Positions 8,994 to 17,707 are shown, counted from the first letter of the stretch. The stretch: 64,000 nt of DNA from Microlunatus endophyticus (GCF_014646195.1 NZ_BMMZ01000005.1:294368-358367), one strand, 5' to 3'. Notes: generated by a model from the sequence alone, not told the origin. Made by a program: numbers and translations.

Positions 8994-10150
8994 CGGACAC
9001 CGTCACCGGACTCAGGGCCGTCAACCTCGAAGCTGTTTAGGTAGGCGGTGTACGTGGCCTGTTGTTCAACCAGATAAGGGGTCTGTTCGGCATACACCTG
9101 GTCGAAGGCGTCGACCAGTGCCGGGTCGGGAAGATCAAGACAACGCTTGCGGATGTCGGCTGCAAGATCATCGGCCTCGGCGTCGACGTCGTCGAAGAAG
9201 GACTGCGTCACGCCCCCGCTGCGAGCCAGGTAGACCTTCACCCGGGCGATCGGATCGCGCAACCGCCAGTGTTCGACCTCGTCTGCCAGCCGGTACTTCG
9301 TGGGATCGTCGGAGGTCGTGTGCGCGCCCATCCGGTAGGTGTACGCCTCGATGAAGCTCGGCCCGCTTCCGGAGCGGGCCTGCTCCAAAGCCTTGCTGGT
9401 AACGGCAAACGTGGCCAGCACGTCGTTGCCGTCGACCCGTACGCCGGGGATCCCGAAGCCCGAGGACCGTTTGAACAGCGGGATCTTCGACTGCCGTTCG
9501 ATCGGCTCGGAGATCGCCCACTGGTTGTTCTGACAGAAGAAGACCACCGGCGCGTTGTAGGAGGCGGAGAACACGAACGCCTCGCTGACATCGCCCTGAC
9601 TGGTCGCCCCGTCCCCCAGATAGGCGACGACGGCCGCGTCGCGCTCGGGATCTCCGGTGCCGACCAACCCGTCGCGCTCCAGCCCCATCGCATAACCGGT
9701 GGCGTGCAGGGTTTGAGCGCCGATCACGACCGTGTAGAGGTTGAGCCGCGACCCGACCACGTCCCAGCCACCCTGGTCGACACCACGGAAGAGGCCGAGC
9801 ACCTCGACCGGATCGACATCGAGACAGCGAGCGACGCCGTGCTCGCGGTAGCTGGGGAAGACATGATCCTGCGGTCCGAGCGCCCGACCGGATCCGATCT
9901 GTGCTGCTTCCTGTCCCAGACAGGACGCCCAAAGGCCCAGCTCACCCTGGCGCTGCAGCGCTGTGGCTTCGGTGTCGAATCTGCGGGTCAGCACCATGTC
10001 GCGGTAAAAGCCGGCGATCTGTTCGTCATCGCCGGTGAATTCATACGCATCGTTCTCGACGCGGACACCCTCGGGTGTCAGCAACTGGACGTAGTCGACG
10101 TCCGCCTGCGCGCCTGCTCGCGGCCCCGCAAGACCACTCAACTCGCTCAT
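8990..10150 (-). CDS. 2-oxoacid dehydrogenase E1 component alpha subunit, 386 aa
   Basis: Alpha half of E1, carrying the ThDP pyrophosphate site. The ThDP motif runs from G179-D-G (AYLGDGATSQGDVSEAF) to the NN pair at 208-209 in FFCQNNQWAISEP. FPSYREHG and the phosphorylation-loop-like YRMGAHTTSDDPTKYR are also present. TSDDPTKYR and the 386-residue length fit BkdA or actinobacterial PdhA; substrate cannot be decided from sequence alone. ATG at 10150 has GAGAGGACGCAGG just upstream. First gene of the E1alpha-E1beta-E2 operon, divergent from the RIO kinase. The 301 bp between them must carry both promoters. Confidence 0.92.
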   Translation of the reverse strand: MSELSGLAGPRAGAQADVDYVQLLTPEGVRVENDAYEFTGDDEQIAGFYRDMVLTRRFDTEATALQRQGELGLWASCLGQEAAQIGSGRALGPQDHVFPSYREHGVARCLDVDPVEVLGLFRGVDQGGWDVVGSRLNLYTVVIGAQTLHATGYAMGLERDGLVGTGDPERDAAVVAYLGDGATSQGDVSEAFVFSASYNAPVVFFCQNNQWAISEPIERQSKIPLFKRSSGFGIPGVRVDGNDVLATFAVTSKALEQARSGSGPSFIEAYTYRMGAHTTSDDPTKYRLADEVEHWRLRDPIARVKVYLARSGGVTQSFFDDVDAEADDLAADIRKRCLDLPDPALVDAFDQVYAEQTPYLVEQQATYTAYLNSFEVDGPESGDGVR

Positions 10151-10372
10151 CCTGCGTCCTCTCGCCTCGTTGCGGGATCACCGCAGCGCCGGAAAGCCGA
10201 ACCGTTGCGGACCCTGTCCTGCGTCCGTCGACTTGTGGCCGGATGGGCGCGGGGCGGTGGCCTGTGCCGCCCAAGCTACCCCGGCGGTGGTCGAGGTCAG
10301 AAAACAACTTGCGGTACCGAGTTCTTTTGCCTCAACCTTGTCGTCACTGGTATGCCGCCCGAGCGGGGCGGC

Positions 10373-10486
10373 CCTGAGAGGAGGAGGTGCGACGTGTCCA
10401 TCGCCGTTGCGGATCGCGCTCACAAGCCGACCCACCTCTCAGGAGATTCCCGTGAACCAACCTTCCGAGCAGCACGCTCCAGCTGA
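10373..10486 (+). promoter_or_regulatory. Leader with a hairpin masking the ribosome site and a 30-codon upstream ORF
   Basis: CCTGAGAGG (10373-10381) can pair with CCTCTCAGG (10435-10443), whose right arm covers part of the AGGAG ribosome site of the RIO kinase (GTG 10452). Between the arms, GGAGG precedes a GTG at 10394 that opens a 30-codon frame (MSIAVADRAHKPTHLSG...) ending at the TGA at 10484-10486, inside the kinase gene. Translation of the small frame would open the hairpin, a layout typical of translational control. Confidence 0.4.
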
Positions 10487-11315
10487 CCTCTTCGCCTTCG
10501 ACTTCGAAGACCTCGGCGACCATCTCGATCCCGACCAGCGCTGGTCCCGCTACGACGATCCCGGCATTCCGATCGGCCCCGAGCCGGTGCCCGACTGGGT
10601 GATCACCGACCAGGCGATCGACACCGAACTCGGCATTCTGAAGACCGGCAAGGAAGCCGACGTCAATCTGATCGAACGAGCGGTGCCCGAAGCGCTTCGA
10701 CCGGTCCAGGACGCCAAGGACCCCGTGGTGATGGCGGCCAAGCGATATCGGTCACCCGACCAGCGGCAGTTCCACCGCGACACCAGCTACACCGAGAGCC
10801 GTCGGACCCGCAACAGCCGGGACCGGCGGGCGATGGCCAAACACACCGGCCACGGGCGGGCGGTGGAGGCCGGCCAGTGGGCCGGCGCCGAATTCGGCAC
10901 GCTGTGCGAGCTGTGGTCGGCCGGTGTCCCGGTGCCCTATCCGGTCCAGCTGGACGACAACGAGATCCTGATGGAGTTCATCACCACCAGCGACGGTTCC
11001 GGTGCCCCGCGGCTGGCCCAGACCCGGCCGGAGCCCGATCTGCTGGCCCACTACTGGGAGCAGCTGCACCAGGCGATGCGGGTGCTGGCCGGGCGGCAGC
11101 AGGCCCACGGCGACCTGTCGGCGTACAACATCCTGGTCGCCGAGGAACGCCTGGTGATCATCGACCTGCCGCAGGTCACCGACATCGTCGGCAACCCGCA
11201 CGGAATGGACTTCCTGGCACGGGACTGCCGCAATGTCTGCGACTGGTTCAGCCGCCGAGGGCTGGAGCTGGACGCCGACGGCCTGCTGGCCGAGCTGATC
11301 TCGTACGCCTGGTAG
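10452..11315 (+). CDS. RIO-family protein kinase, 287 aa
   Basis: Atypical serine/threonine kinase of the RIO1-like class, ATP-dependent; bacterial members have no settled substrate. The phosphate loop region is LKTGKEADVN and the ATP-anchoring Lys is in VMAAKRYR. The catalytic loop is H219-G-D221-LSAYNILV and the metal-binding Asp is D238 in IIDLPQVTD, the RIO variant of DFG. GTG at 10452 is chosen because AGGAG stands 6 bases upstream; the frame is open further upstream but without family resemblance. Divergent from the 2-oxoacid dehydrogenase operon and convergent with the lacI-type gene, so likely monocistronic. The leader is unusual (see 10373-10486). Confidence 0.88.
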   Translation: MNQPSEQHAPADLFAFDFEDLGDHLDPDQRWSRYDDPGIPIGPEPVPDWVITDQAIDTELGILKTGKEADVNLIERAVPEALRPVQDAKDPVVMAAKRYRSPDQRQFHRDTSYTESRRTRNSRDRRAMAKHTGHGRAVEAGQWAGAEFGTLCELWSAGVPVPYPVQLDDNEILMEFITTSDGSGAPRLAQTRPEPDLLAHYWEQLHQAMRVLAGRQQAHGDLSAYNILVAEERLVIIDLPQVTDIVGNPHGMDFLARDCRNVCDWFSRRGLELDADGLLAELISYAW

Positions 11316-11329
11316 CCGGGCTCGGTGAG

Positions 11330-12367
11330 CTAACTCCGAGGCGGCCGATCAGCGCTGGCCCTGACCACCAGATCGGTGGCCAGGTCCACCCGCGGCGCCT
11401 GCGCATCGAGGTCCAGATCAAGCAGCATCGTGCTCGCCTGCCGCCCCATCTCCAGCAGCGGCTGCCGGACGGTGGTCAGCGGAGGTCCGGCCCATTCGGC
11501 GACGCTCAAGTCGTCGTAGCCGACCACCGACAGATCGTCGGGAATGCTCAGTCCGGCCTGCCGGGCGGCCTCGTAGACCCCGAGCGCCATCAGGTCGTTG
11601 CAGGAGAAGATCGCGGTCGGCCGCTCCGGCAGGCTCAGGAGCTTCTTGCCCAGCTCGAGTCCGCTGTCGCGCTCGAAGTCACCGGCCAGGATGTAGTCCG
11701 AGCGGACCGGTACGCCGGCCTCGTCCAGCGCCGACCGATAGCCGGCCAACCGCGCCCGGGAACACATCATCTGCTCCGGGCCGCCGATCACGGCGATCTT
11801 GCGGTGGCCGAGACCGAGCAGGTGCCGGGTGGCGATCAGCCCGCCGTTCCAGTTGGCGGAGCCGACCGAGGCGACGCCCGGTGCCGGATCCCCGGCCGGA
11901 TCGACGACCACGACCGGGATCCCCCGTGCCCGCAACTGCCGCAGCTGGGATTGCGAAACTCCCGACATCACCAGCACGACCCCGATCGGGTTGCGCTGCA
12001 TGACGGCGTCGATCCACTCCGGCCCCGGGCCGCTGTAGTCGCCGCTCTCGGTGACGACCACACCGACCCCGCGGGACCGGGCCGCCGCCTGGACGCCGCG
12101 AAGGATCTCCAGCGCCCAGACGGTCGTGAATCGTACGAAGACCAGCTCGATCAGCGGAGCGCTGTCGCGCAGGCCACGCCGCTGGTAGCCGTGCTGGTGC
12201 AGCTGGGCCTCGACCTTGGCCCGGGTCGCTTCCGAGACGCCGGTCCGGCCGTTGAGTACTTTCGAGACTGTCGAAATCGAGACGTCGGCGGCCGACGCGA
12301 TCCGGGACAACGTCGCCCGGGAGAGATCCACAGCCTCATCGGCCGGCAAGCGCACCTCCGATACCAC
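11330..12367 (-). CDS. LacI-family transcriptional regulator, 345 aa
   Basis: Sugar-responsive repressor. Helix-turn-helix at residues 19-45 (LSRIASAADVSISTVSKVLN), then hinge (GVSEATRAKVEAQLHQHGY) and a periplasmic-binding-protein-like effector domain with the usual SNDLMALGVYEAARQAG as CNDLMALGV and VPDDLSVVGYDD as IPDDLSVVGYDDL. It is the last gene of the ABC sugar importer operon; its GTG at 12367 lies 32 bp inside the second permease gene, so it is made with the transporter and likely controls it. A GTG four codons later is an alternative start. The effector is presumably the sugar or oligosaccharide carried by the importer. Confidence 0.92.
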   Translation of the reverse strand: MVSEVRLPADEAVDLSRATLSRIASAADVSISTVSKVLNGRTGVSEATRAKVEAQLHQHGYQRRGLRDSAPLIELVFVRFTTVWALEILRGVQAAARSRGVGVVVTESGDYSGPGPEWIDAVMQRNPIGVVLVMSGVSQSQLRQLRARGIPVVVVDPAGDPAPGVASVGSANWNGGLIATRHLLGLGHRKIAVIGGPEQMMCSRARLAGYRSALDEAGVPVRSDYILAGDFERDSGLELGKKLLSLPERPTAIFSCNDLMALGVYEAARQAGLSIPDDLSVVGYDDLSVAEWAGPPLTTVRQPLLEMGRQASTMLLDLDLDAQAPRVDLATDLVVRASADRPPRS

Positions 12368-13229
12368 CCACGCTGAAGTACTTGTTCAGCGCCGCGAACA
12401 GTATCACCGGCGGCAACATCATGATCACCGCGACCGCCATGACCAGGCCCCAGTTGGTCGCGTTCTGCTGGAAGAAGGTCTCCAACCCGACCGGAAGGGT
12501 GTAGTTGACATCGGAGCGCAGGAACACGACCGCGACCAGATAGTCGTTCCAGGACAGCAGGAAACTGAAGATCGCGGTGGAGAGGATGCCGGGCAGGGAG
12601 TTGCGCAGCACGACCCGCAGGAAGCTGCCGAAGACCGACAGCCCGTCCATCCACGCCGCCTCCTCCAGCGAGATCGGGATCGAGTCGTAGTAGGCGGCCA
12701 GCATCCAAGTCGCCACCGATAGCGTCGAGCCGACGTAGACGATGATCACGCCGCCGAGGTTGTCGACCAGACCAAGGCCGGAGAACAGGATGAACAGCGG
12801 GATCACCGCTGTCACCACCGGCAGCGACTGCACGACGAAGAGCACCAGCGAGTAGCTCGACACCAGCCGGCTGCGGACCCGGGACAGCACGTAGCCGGCC
12901 GGCGCCGCGACGGCGACCGAGATGACCACGGTGACCAGGGTGACCAGCAGGCTGTTCTCCAGCCAGTAGCTGATCTGGGTCTGGGAGAAGACCAGGCCGA
13001 AATTCTCCAGGGTCAGGCCGGTGGCCGAGCTGCCCAGTCCCGGTTGCAGCGACAGGTAGAGCACCGAGACGATCGGCACGATCGCGATGATGGTGACGAT
13101 CAGGACCACGACGAATCGCCACCACTTACCCCGCTCATCGAGCGGCCGGCGCCGGCGGGTCGGGGCGGCTGTCGGGCTCTGGGCGCTGACGCCCTGTTGC
13201 AGGCCCGTACGCATGCTGGTGTCGGTCAT
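12336..13229 (-). CDS. Carbohydrate ABC transporter permease (MalG-type), 297 aa
   Basis: Inner-membrane half of a CUT1-type sugar importer. After a basic tail (MTDTSMRTGLQQG... RRRRPLDERGKWWR) it has six hydrophobic segments. The EAA loop is EEAAWMDGLSVFGSFLRVVL, where the ATPase docks, and SFLLSWNDYLVAVVFL marks the MalG family. ATG at 13229 overlaps the preceding permease stop by 4 bp (ATGA). No nucleotide-binding subunit is encoded in the operon; CUT1 systems in actinobacteria often share an unlinked MsiK-like ATPase (established for Streptomyces, inferred here). Confidence 0.93.
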   Translation of the reverse strand: MTDTSMRTGLQQGVSAQSPTAAPTRRRRPLDERGKWWRFVVVLIVTIIAIVPIVSVLYLSLQPGLGSSATGLTLENFGLVFSQTQISYWLENSLLVTLVTVVISVAVAAPAGYVLSRVRSRLVSSYSLVLFVVQSLPVVTAVIPLFILFSGLGLVDNLGGVIIVYVGSTLSVATWMLAAYYDSIPISLEEAAWMDGLSVFGSFLRVVLRNSLPGILSTAIFSFLLSWNDYLVAVVFLRSDVNYTLPVGLETFFQQNATNWGLVMAVAVIMMLPPVILFAALNKYFSVGGIGGALAGR

Positions 13230-14179
13230 TCGATGTTCACCTTCGCGATCTGGCGGTAGAGCACGACCGACACGATGACGAGCACCGCGGTCATCAGGAA
13301 GGCGATGGCCACCCCGGGTCCGGTCTGGAAGTCCTGGAACACCGTCCGATAGGCCAGCACGACCAGCGATGTGGTCGCGTTGGTCGGACCGCCACCGGTG
13401 AGCAGGTAGATGGTCGGGAAGTCGTTGACGCAGAAGATCGTCATCAGGATCCAGCTGATGTAGGTCGACCGCGAGATCAACGGCATGGTGATGCTGCGGA
13501 AGGACTGCCAGCCGGTCGCGCCGTCGACCTTGGCCGCCTCGTAGACGTTGACGTCGACAGCGGTCAGCGCCGAACTCATCATCATCATCATGAACGGGAA
13601 GCTGATCCACACCTTGAATACGCAGACCACGATCTTGGCCAGCGTCGGGTCGCTGAGGAACAGCACATTGTCGAAGCCCAGCAGCGAGAAGAATTCCGGC
13701 AGCGGGCTCTGCGGCGTGGCGACCAGCCAGTTCCAGGAGGTCGCGGAGACGACCACCGGGACCACCCAGGGCAGCAGCAGCAGCACCTTGAACACGCCGC
13801 CGGCCGGGACCTTGCCGCGCAACAGCATCGCCAGCGCCAGACCGACCGCCCAACTGCCGAACACGCCGGTCACGGTGAAGATCAGCGTGAACAGCGCCGA
13901 ATGCCAGAAGTCCGGGTCGGTCAGGACGTTGCGGTAGTTCGCCAGCCCGACGAACGGGCCGAGGTTGATCAGGTTGCCGGAGCGGACCGATTGCATCGCC
14001 GCGTAGACCAGTGGATACAGGTTGATCAGCAGCAGCAGGATCAGCGAGGGCAGCGCGAACAGCAGAAGGGTGAGTCCGCCACCGGTCGGCCGCCGGCGGC
14101 GCCGGGGAGTCGTACGGCCGGATCCACCGGCTCCGACTCCCCGACGCGCCCTCTCGATGCCTTCCGAGACGGCAGACAT
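13226..14179 (-). CDS. Carbohydrate ABC transporter permease (MalF-type), 317 aa
   Basis: First membrane subunit of the CUT1 importer. A basic N-terminal stretch (TTPRRRRRPTG) precedes the first membrane helix (LTLLLFALPSLILLLLINLY). The protein has six helices and an EAA loop VYEAAKVDGATGWQSFRSIT with the conserved G. The start ATG (14177-14179) overlaps the stop of the substrate-binding protein by one base (TGATG), and the 3' end overlaps the MalG-type gene, so the three subunits are translationally coupled. Confidence 0.93.
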   Translation of the reverse strand: MSAVSEGIERARRGVGAGGSGRTTPRRRRRPTGGGLTLLLFALPSLILLLLINLYPLVYAAMQSVRSGNLINLGPFVGLANYRNVLTDPDFWHSALFTLIFTVTGVFGSWAVGLALAMLLRGKVPAGGVFKVLLLLPWVVPVVVSATSWNWLVATPQSPLPEFFSLLGFDNVLFLSDPTLAKIVVCVFKVWISFPFMMMMMSSALTAVDVNVYEAAKVDGATGWQSFRSITMPLISRSTYISWILMTIFCVNDFPTIYLLTGGGPTNATTSLVVLAYRTVFQDFQTGPGVAIAFLMTAVLVIVSVVLYRQIAKVNIE

Positions 14180-15519
14180 CAGCCCTGGGCCTTGATGGCC
14201 TTGGCTACGGTGTCCTGGAGGGTCGACAGTGCCTGCTTGGCGGTCACCTTGCCACCGAGGATGGACTGGGTGAAGGTGTCCATGGCGGGCGTGCCGTCAA
14301 CCGTGGTGACGCCGAGGAACAGCGAGTTCGAACCTGGAGCGGCCCAGGTCTTGGAGATCGGCTGCCATTCCTCGATTGCCTTGACTGCGTTCTTGTCCTT
14401 GCGGAACCCGGTCTTTTCGGTGATCGACTTCAGCGGCGGCAGACCGATGCCGGTGTTCGAAGTCCACAGCGGAGCCATGTTCTTGTAGTAGTACGTCAGG
14501 AACGCTTCGCTCGACTTCTGGTTCGGCGTGTTGGTGTACATCATGATGTTGTTCGGGAAGTAGAGCGCGCCCTTCTTGCCCGAGGGGCTGGTCAGCGGGC
14601 TCCCGATGGTGAGCTCCGGACCGACCGTGCCGCCGATGTTGTTGGCCAGACCGGCGGTGTCGAAGCCCATGCCGAACTTGTGGGCCTTCCACTGCGACTG
14701 CGCGTTGTCGCTGGTGTAGCTGACGCTGTGCGGGTCGACGTAGCCCTTCTTGACGCAGTCGAGGACGAAGTTGATCGCCTCGATGTTGACGTCGGTGACC
14801 ATCTCCGGCTCATGACCGGCGTTGAACAGGCCGCCGCCGTTGTTGATCATCCAGCTGACCAGCGTGTGGCTACCGGTGTAGGCGCCGGCGCCGGCCATCG
14901 TGCCGTAGCCGTAGATGCCCTTCTGCTTCAGCGCGGCACAGACCTTGTCGAAGTCGTCCCAGGTCTTCGGCGGCTCGACACCGGCCTGGTCGAGCAGCTT
15001 GGTGTTGTACCAGAGCACGCGCATGTCGAGGTTGTACGGGATCGCCGCATAACCTTTGTCGACCTTCATGGTGTCGATCAGGCCGGGCAGGAAGTCGTCG
15101 TAGAGACCGTTGGACTTCCAGGAGTTCAGCAGGTCGTCGGCGTAGGCGATCTTGCCCTGCGCCTCGAACTGGAAAGCCTGCGTGCCGCCACCCGAGCTGA
15201 CAGCCGGACCGGTGTTGGAGGCAACGGCCGAGGCGAAGGTCTGGGTGAAGTTGGCCCACTGGATGGTCTGGTAGCTGGCCGGGTTCAGACCCGAAGCCGG
15301 CTTGTAGCTGGTGGTGATCTTCTTGTCGAGCGTGGTGAACTGGGTATTGCCCCAGGGCATGTTCCAGAACTTGAGCGGCTTCTCGCCACCCGATGAGCCC
15401 CCGGTCGATGCGGCCCGGTTGCAACCCGTCAGAACCCCGGCGGTCGCGATGCCCGCTGCGCCGGCGAAACCGAGGAATCCCCGGCGGGACAGCGCGGGAC
15501 GCGGATTCGGAGCTGCCAT
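14179..15519 (-). CDS. Extracellular sugar-binding lipoprotein of the ABC importer, 446 aa
   Basis: Captures the sugar outside the membrane and delivers it to the two permeases. The N-terminus has a twin-arginine signal (ALSRRGFLGFAGAAGIA) followed by a lipobox LTGC, so it is probably a Tat-exported lipoprotein. The mature part shows the bacterial solute-binding protein 1 fold (PKTWDDFDKVCAALKQKGIYG, GKKGALYFPNN). ATG at 15519 (GGAAGGAC upstream) places the signal peptide at the start; longer in-frame starts add 66 residues without sense. First gene of the operon binding protein-permease-permease-LacI. The ligand is unknown. Confidence 0.92.
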   Translation of the reverse strand: MAAPNPRPALSRRGFLGFAGAAGIATAGVLTGCNRAASTGGSSGGEKPLKFWNMPWGNTQFTTLDKKITTSYKPASGLNPASYQTIQWANFTQTFASAVASNTGPAVSSGGGTQAFQFEAQGKIAYADDLLNSWKSNGLYDDFLPGLIDTMKVDKGYAAIPYNLDMRVLWYNTKLLDQAGVEPPKTWDDFDKVCAALKQKGIYGYGTMAGAGAYTGSHTLVSWMINNGGGLFNAGHEPEMVTDVNIEAINFVLDCVKKGYVDPHSVSYTSDNAQSQWKAHKFGMGFDTAGLANNIGGTVGPELTIGSPLTSPSGKKGALYFPNNIMMYTNTPNQKSSEAFLTYYYKNMAPLWTSNTGIGLPPLKSITEKTGFRKDKNAVKAIEEWQPISKTWAAPGSNSLFLGVTTVDGTPAMDTFTQSILGGKVTAKQALSTLQDTVAKAIKAQG

Positions 15520-15659
15520 GTCTTGTCCTTCCGAACCCGCTTCATTGACCGGGTTCTTGTTCATCGTCGAACGAAACTTATCGGAGCCGGCGTTTCGACA
15601 TTGACCCCTTCCGGCAACGGACCAAGGGTGCTCCGGTGATCGATAGTTGTCAAACGCCT

Positions 15660-15697
15660 GCAACGATTCAACGCCTGAATCACCACCGAATCGTTGC
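15660..15697. promoter_or_regulatory. 10-bp perfect inverted repeat between importer operon and cobA
   Basis: GCAACGATTC (15660-15669) and GAATCGTTGC (15688-15697) are perfect inverted copies 18 bp apart, in the divergent gap upstream of the binding-protein gene. AACGCCTG also occurs twice (15653-15660, 15670-15677). It could be a LacI-type operator pair for the importer; no consensus match was verified. Confidence 0.4.
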
Positions 15698-15980
15698 CTT
15701 CGACGGACCTGAGACACCCCTAATCGGACGATTAACTAGGCTCTGACAAGGCAGGATGCCGACTCGAGCGGATATTGCGATGATTTCGCTGCGAGGATCG
15801 AAACATCCCGACTGGACGAACCGGACCGAGCCGGACACCGGCCTCCAGGCCGGATCCTCAACTATCGCCCCAGGGACGAAAACGTTCGCTGAGGTTGGTT
15901 CGGCGTCAGTGTCGGAGGCCGCGTACGGGAGAATGGCAACCGTCCCCGTCCGTCCGCGGGGTCGACTGAGCGGAGGCTTC

Positions 15981-17108
15981 GTGGGTTCCTGGCGCGGCAT
16001 TGAGGTGGGCCGTCGACGAGTGGTGGTGATCGGTGCGTCGAACCCGTCGCCGGCCGAGGTCGCCGCACTGCTGCAGGCCGACGCACGAGTGCAGGTGTAC
16101 GCCACCGAGCCCGGCCCGGCAGTGCAGGACCTGGCCGACCGCGTCCGGCTGCAGCTGAGTCGGCTGTCGCCGACTGCATTCACCGCAGACGGAGCGCTCC
16201 TGGCCCGAATCCTGGACGGCGTGGCGCTCGTCATCACCGACGGCGGCACCGAGGCCGACCGGGCGGTGCTCGCCGCCGCGGAGAAGGTGGGTGTCGTAGC
16301 CGTACGCCTCACCCCGGGCGGGCAGGAGTCGGGCGGGCAGGAGTCGGGCGGGCACGAGCCAGGCCAGGACGGTCCGGACCGGGTCGGCCGGGTCGTCCTG
16401 GTCGGCGGCGGCCCCGGCGATCCGGGTCTGCTGACGATCGCCGGGATGGAGGCGATCAGGAGCGCCGACGTGATCGCGACCGACCGGCTCGCTCCGCTGG
16501 CAGCCTTGGCGAACGCCCGGGTCGATGCCGAGATCATCGACGTCGGGAAGATCCCCCGCGGGCCGGGCGTCGGTCAGCAGACCATCGAGGAGCTGCTGGT
16601 CGATCGCGCCCGGCGCGGCAAGACGGTGGTCCGGTTCAAGGGCGGCGACAGCTTCGTCTTCGGCCGCGGCGGGGAGGAGTGGCAGACCTGTGCGGCCGCC
16701 GGCATCCCGGTGACGGTCATCCCGGGTGTGACCTCTGCCAGCGCGGCGCCGGCCGCAGCCGGCATCCCGCTGACCCACCGCCAGCTCTCGCAGGGATTCA
16801 CCGTGGTGACCGGACACGTACCGCCGGGGGATCCGCGCTCCAAGATCGACTGGCCGTCCCTGGCGACATCCGGTCTGACCTTGGTGATCATGATGGGGAT
16901 GGCAAACCTGCAGTCGATCGCCGAGACGTTGATCAATCACGGCCTGGCCGCGCAGACACCAGCCGCCGTGGTCGCCGACGGTACCCTGGCGACGATGCGG
17001 AGCGTCCGCGCCCCGCTGGCCGAAATCGCTGCCCAGGCAGCGAAAGCCGGCCTTGGCGCCCCGGCCACCGTGGTGATCGGGGCGGTGGCCGGCTTCACCC
17101 TGAGCTGA
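15981..17108 (+). CDS. cobA: Uroporphyrinogen-III C-methyltransferase (CobA/SUMT) with CysG-like N-terminal domain, 375 aa
   Basis: Methylates uroporphyrinogen III at C-2 and C-7 with SAM to give precorrin-2, the branch point to siroheme and cobalamin. The N-terminal about 110 residues (GRRRVVVIGASNPSPAEVAAL) look like a reduced precorrin-2 dehydrogenase domain whose GxGxxxA loop is degenerate (GASNPSP), so dehydrogenase activity is doubtful. A Gly/Gln-rich linker of three 15-bp tandem repeats follows. The methyltransferase domain has VVLVGGGPGDPGLLTIAG, VRFKGGDSFVFGRGGEE, VIPGVTSASAAPAAAGIPLTHR and VTGHV. GTG at 15981 has GGAGG 4 bases upstream; ATGs at 15933 and 15756 are in frame. Confidence 0.88.
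   Translation: MGSWRGIEVGRRRVVVIGASNPSPAEVAALLQADARVQVYATEPGPAVQDLADRVRLQLSRLSPTAFTADGALLARILDGVALVITDGGTEADRAVLAAAEKVGVVAVRLTPGGQESGGQESGGHEPGQDGPDRVGRVVLVGGGPGDPGLLTIAGMEAIRSADVIATDRLAPLAALANARVDAEIIDVGKIPRGPGVGQQTIEELLVDRARRGKTVVRFKGGDSFVFGRGGEEWQTCAAAGIPVTVIPGVTSASAAPAAAGIPLTHRQLSQGFTVVTGHVPPGDPRSKIDWPSLATSGLTLVIMMGMANLQSIAETLINHGLAAQTPAAVVADGTLATMRSVRAPLAEIAAQAAKAGLGAPATVVIGAVAGFTLS
16318..16365 (+). repeat. 15-bp tandem repeat in the cobA linker, about three units
   Basis: GGGCAGGAGTCGGGC-type units are repeated in tandem and code for GGQES-GGQES-GGHEP between the two domains of the methyltransferase. The third unit has diverged. Length change by whole units would keep the frame. Confidence 0.75.
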
Positions 17109-17156
17109 TCTTGATCCTGATCGTGATCTTGGTCCCGATCTTCATCGTGATCTCGG

Positions 17157-17552
17157 TCAGGATCCCCAGGTCGTGAGGCAGAACGGGTGGCCGGCGGGAT
17201 CGAGCATCACCCGCCAGGTCTCCCCCGGCTGAAATTCGGGCCTGGTCGCACCCAGCTCGACAGCCCGCTCGGTCGCGGCATCGATGTCGGCGACATTCAG
17301 ATCGAGGTGGAACTGTTTGTCGCTGGCCTCGTCCGGCCACGCCGGCGGGTGGTAGTGATCGACCTTGCCGAAGCCGATGGCGGTCCCGTCCTCCCCAGCC
17401 AGCATCCCGACATTCTCGTCCTGGTAGGTGATGGCCATCCCCAGGAATGCGGAGTAGAAGTCCAGCAGCGGCTTCGGATCGGCACAGTCGATGGTGAACA
17501 TCGCGACGCGGCCGGCCGGCGTGGCGGTGGCGTCCGGTTGTGTTTGGCTCAT
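17157..17552 (-). CDS. VOC-family (glyoxalase/bleomycin-resistance-like) protein, 131 aa
   Basis: Single-chain vicinal-oxygen-chelate fold protein, usually a dimeric metal or ligand-binding enzyme. It shows two beta-alpha-beta-beta-beta modules: VAMFTIDCADPKPLLDFYSA and KQFHLDLNVADIDAATERAV, with H in FHLDLNV and W/H near WRVMLDPAGHPFCLTTWGS as candidate metal ligands. PAGHPFCL is a common C-terminal signature of this family. ATG at 17552 gives MSQTQPDATATPAG. It lies downstream of the ABC exporter genes but behind a strong hairpin, so co-transcription is doubtful. Substrate unknown. Confidence 0.85.
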   Translation of the reverse strand: MSQTQPDATATPAGRVAMFTIDCADPKPLLDFYSAFLGMAITYQDENVGMLAGEDGTAIGFGKVDHYHPPAWPDEASDKQFHLDLNVADIDAATERAVELGATRPEFQPGETWRVMLDPAGHPFCLTTWGS

Positions 17553-17636
17553 GGGTGCAGCCAACCACCCGCCACCGACAGCCGGCCAGCGACAAATCCG
17601 ACACCGGTCGGGAAACGAGCGGCAACAACGACCACA

Positions 17637-17674
17637 GGCGTACGTTTCCCGACACCGGTCGGAAGACGTACGCC
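17637..17674 (-). terminator. 17-bp hairpin after the ABC exporter operon
   Basis: GGCGTACGTTTCCCGAC (17637-17653), loop ACCG, GTCGGAAGACGTACGCC (17658-17674): 15 Watson-Crick pairs and two wobble pairs. It lies just past the stop of the exporter gene (17708) and before the VOC gene. A second copy of CGACACCGGTCGG at 17599-17611 with the following GGAAACG allows an alternative pairing (17607-17617 with 17643-17653). Confidence 0.6.
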
Positions 17675-17707
17675 CGCGGTTCGGTTGCCGGACGGGACGC
17701 CGGGGCG

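Noticed and set aside
11316..11335. CTCGG...CCGAG hairpin between the RIO kinase and LacI gene as terminator
   Set aside because: Only five pairs around a ten-base loop and no T-run; too weak to call.
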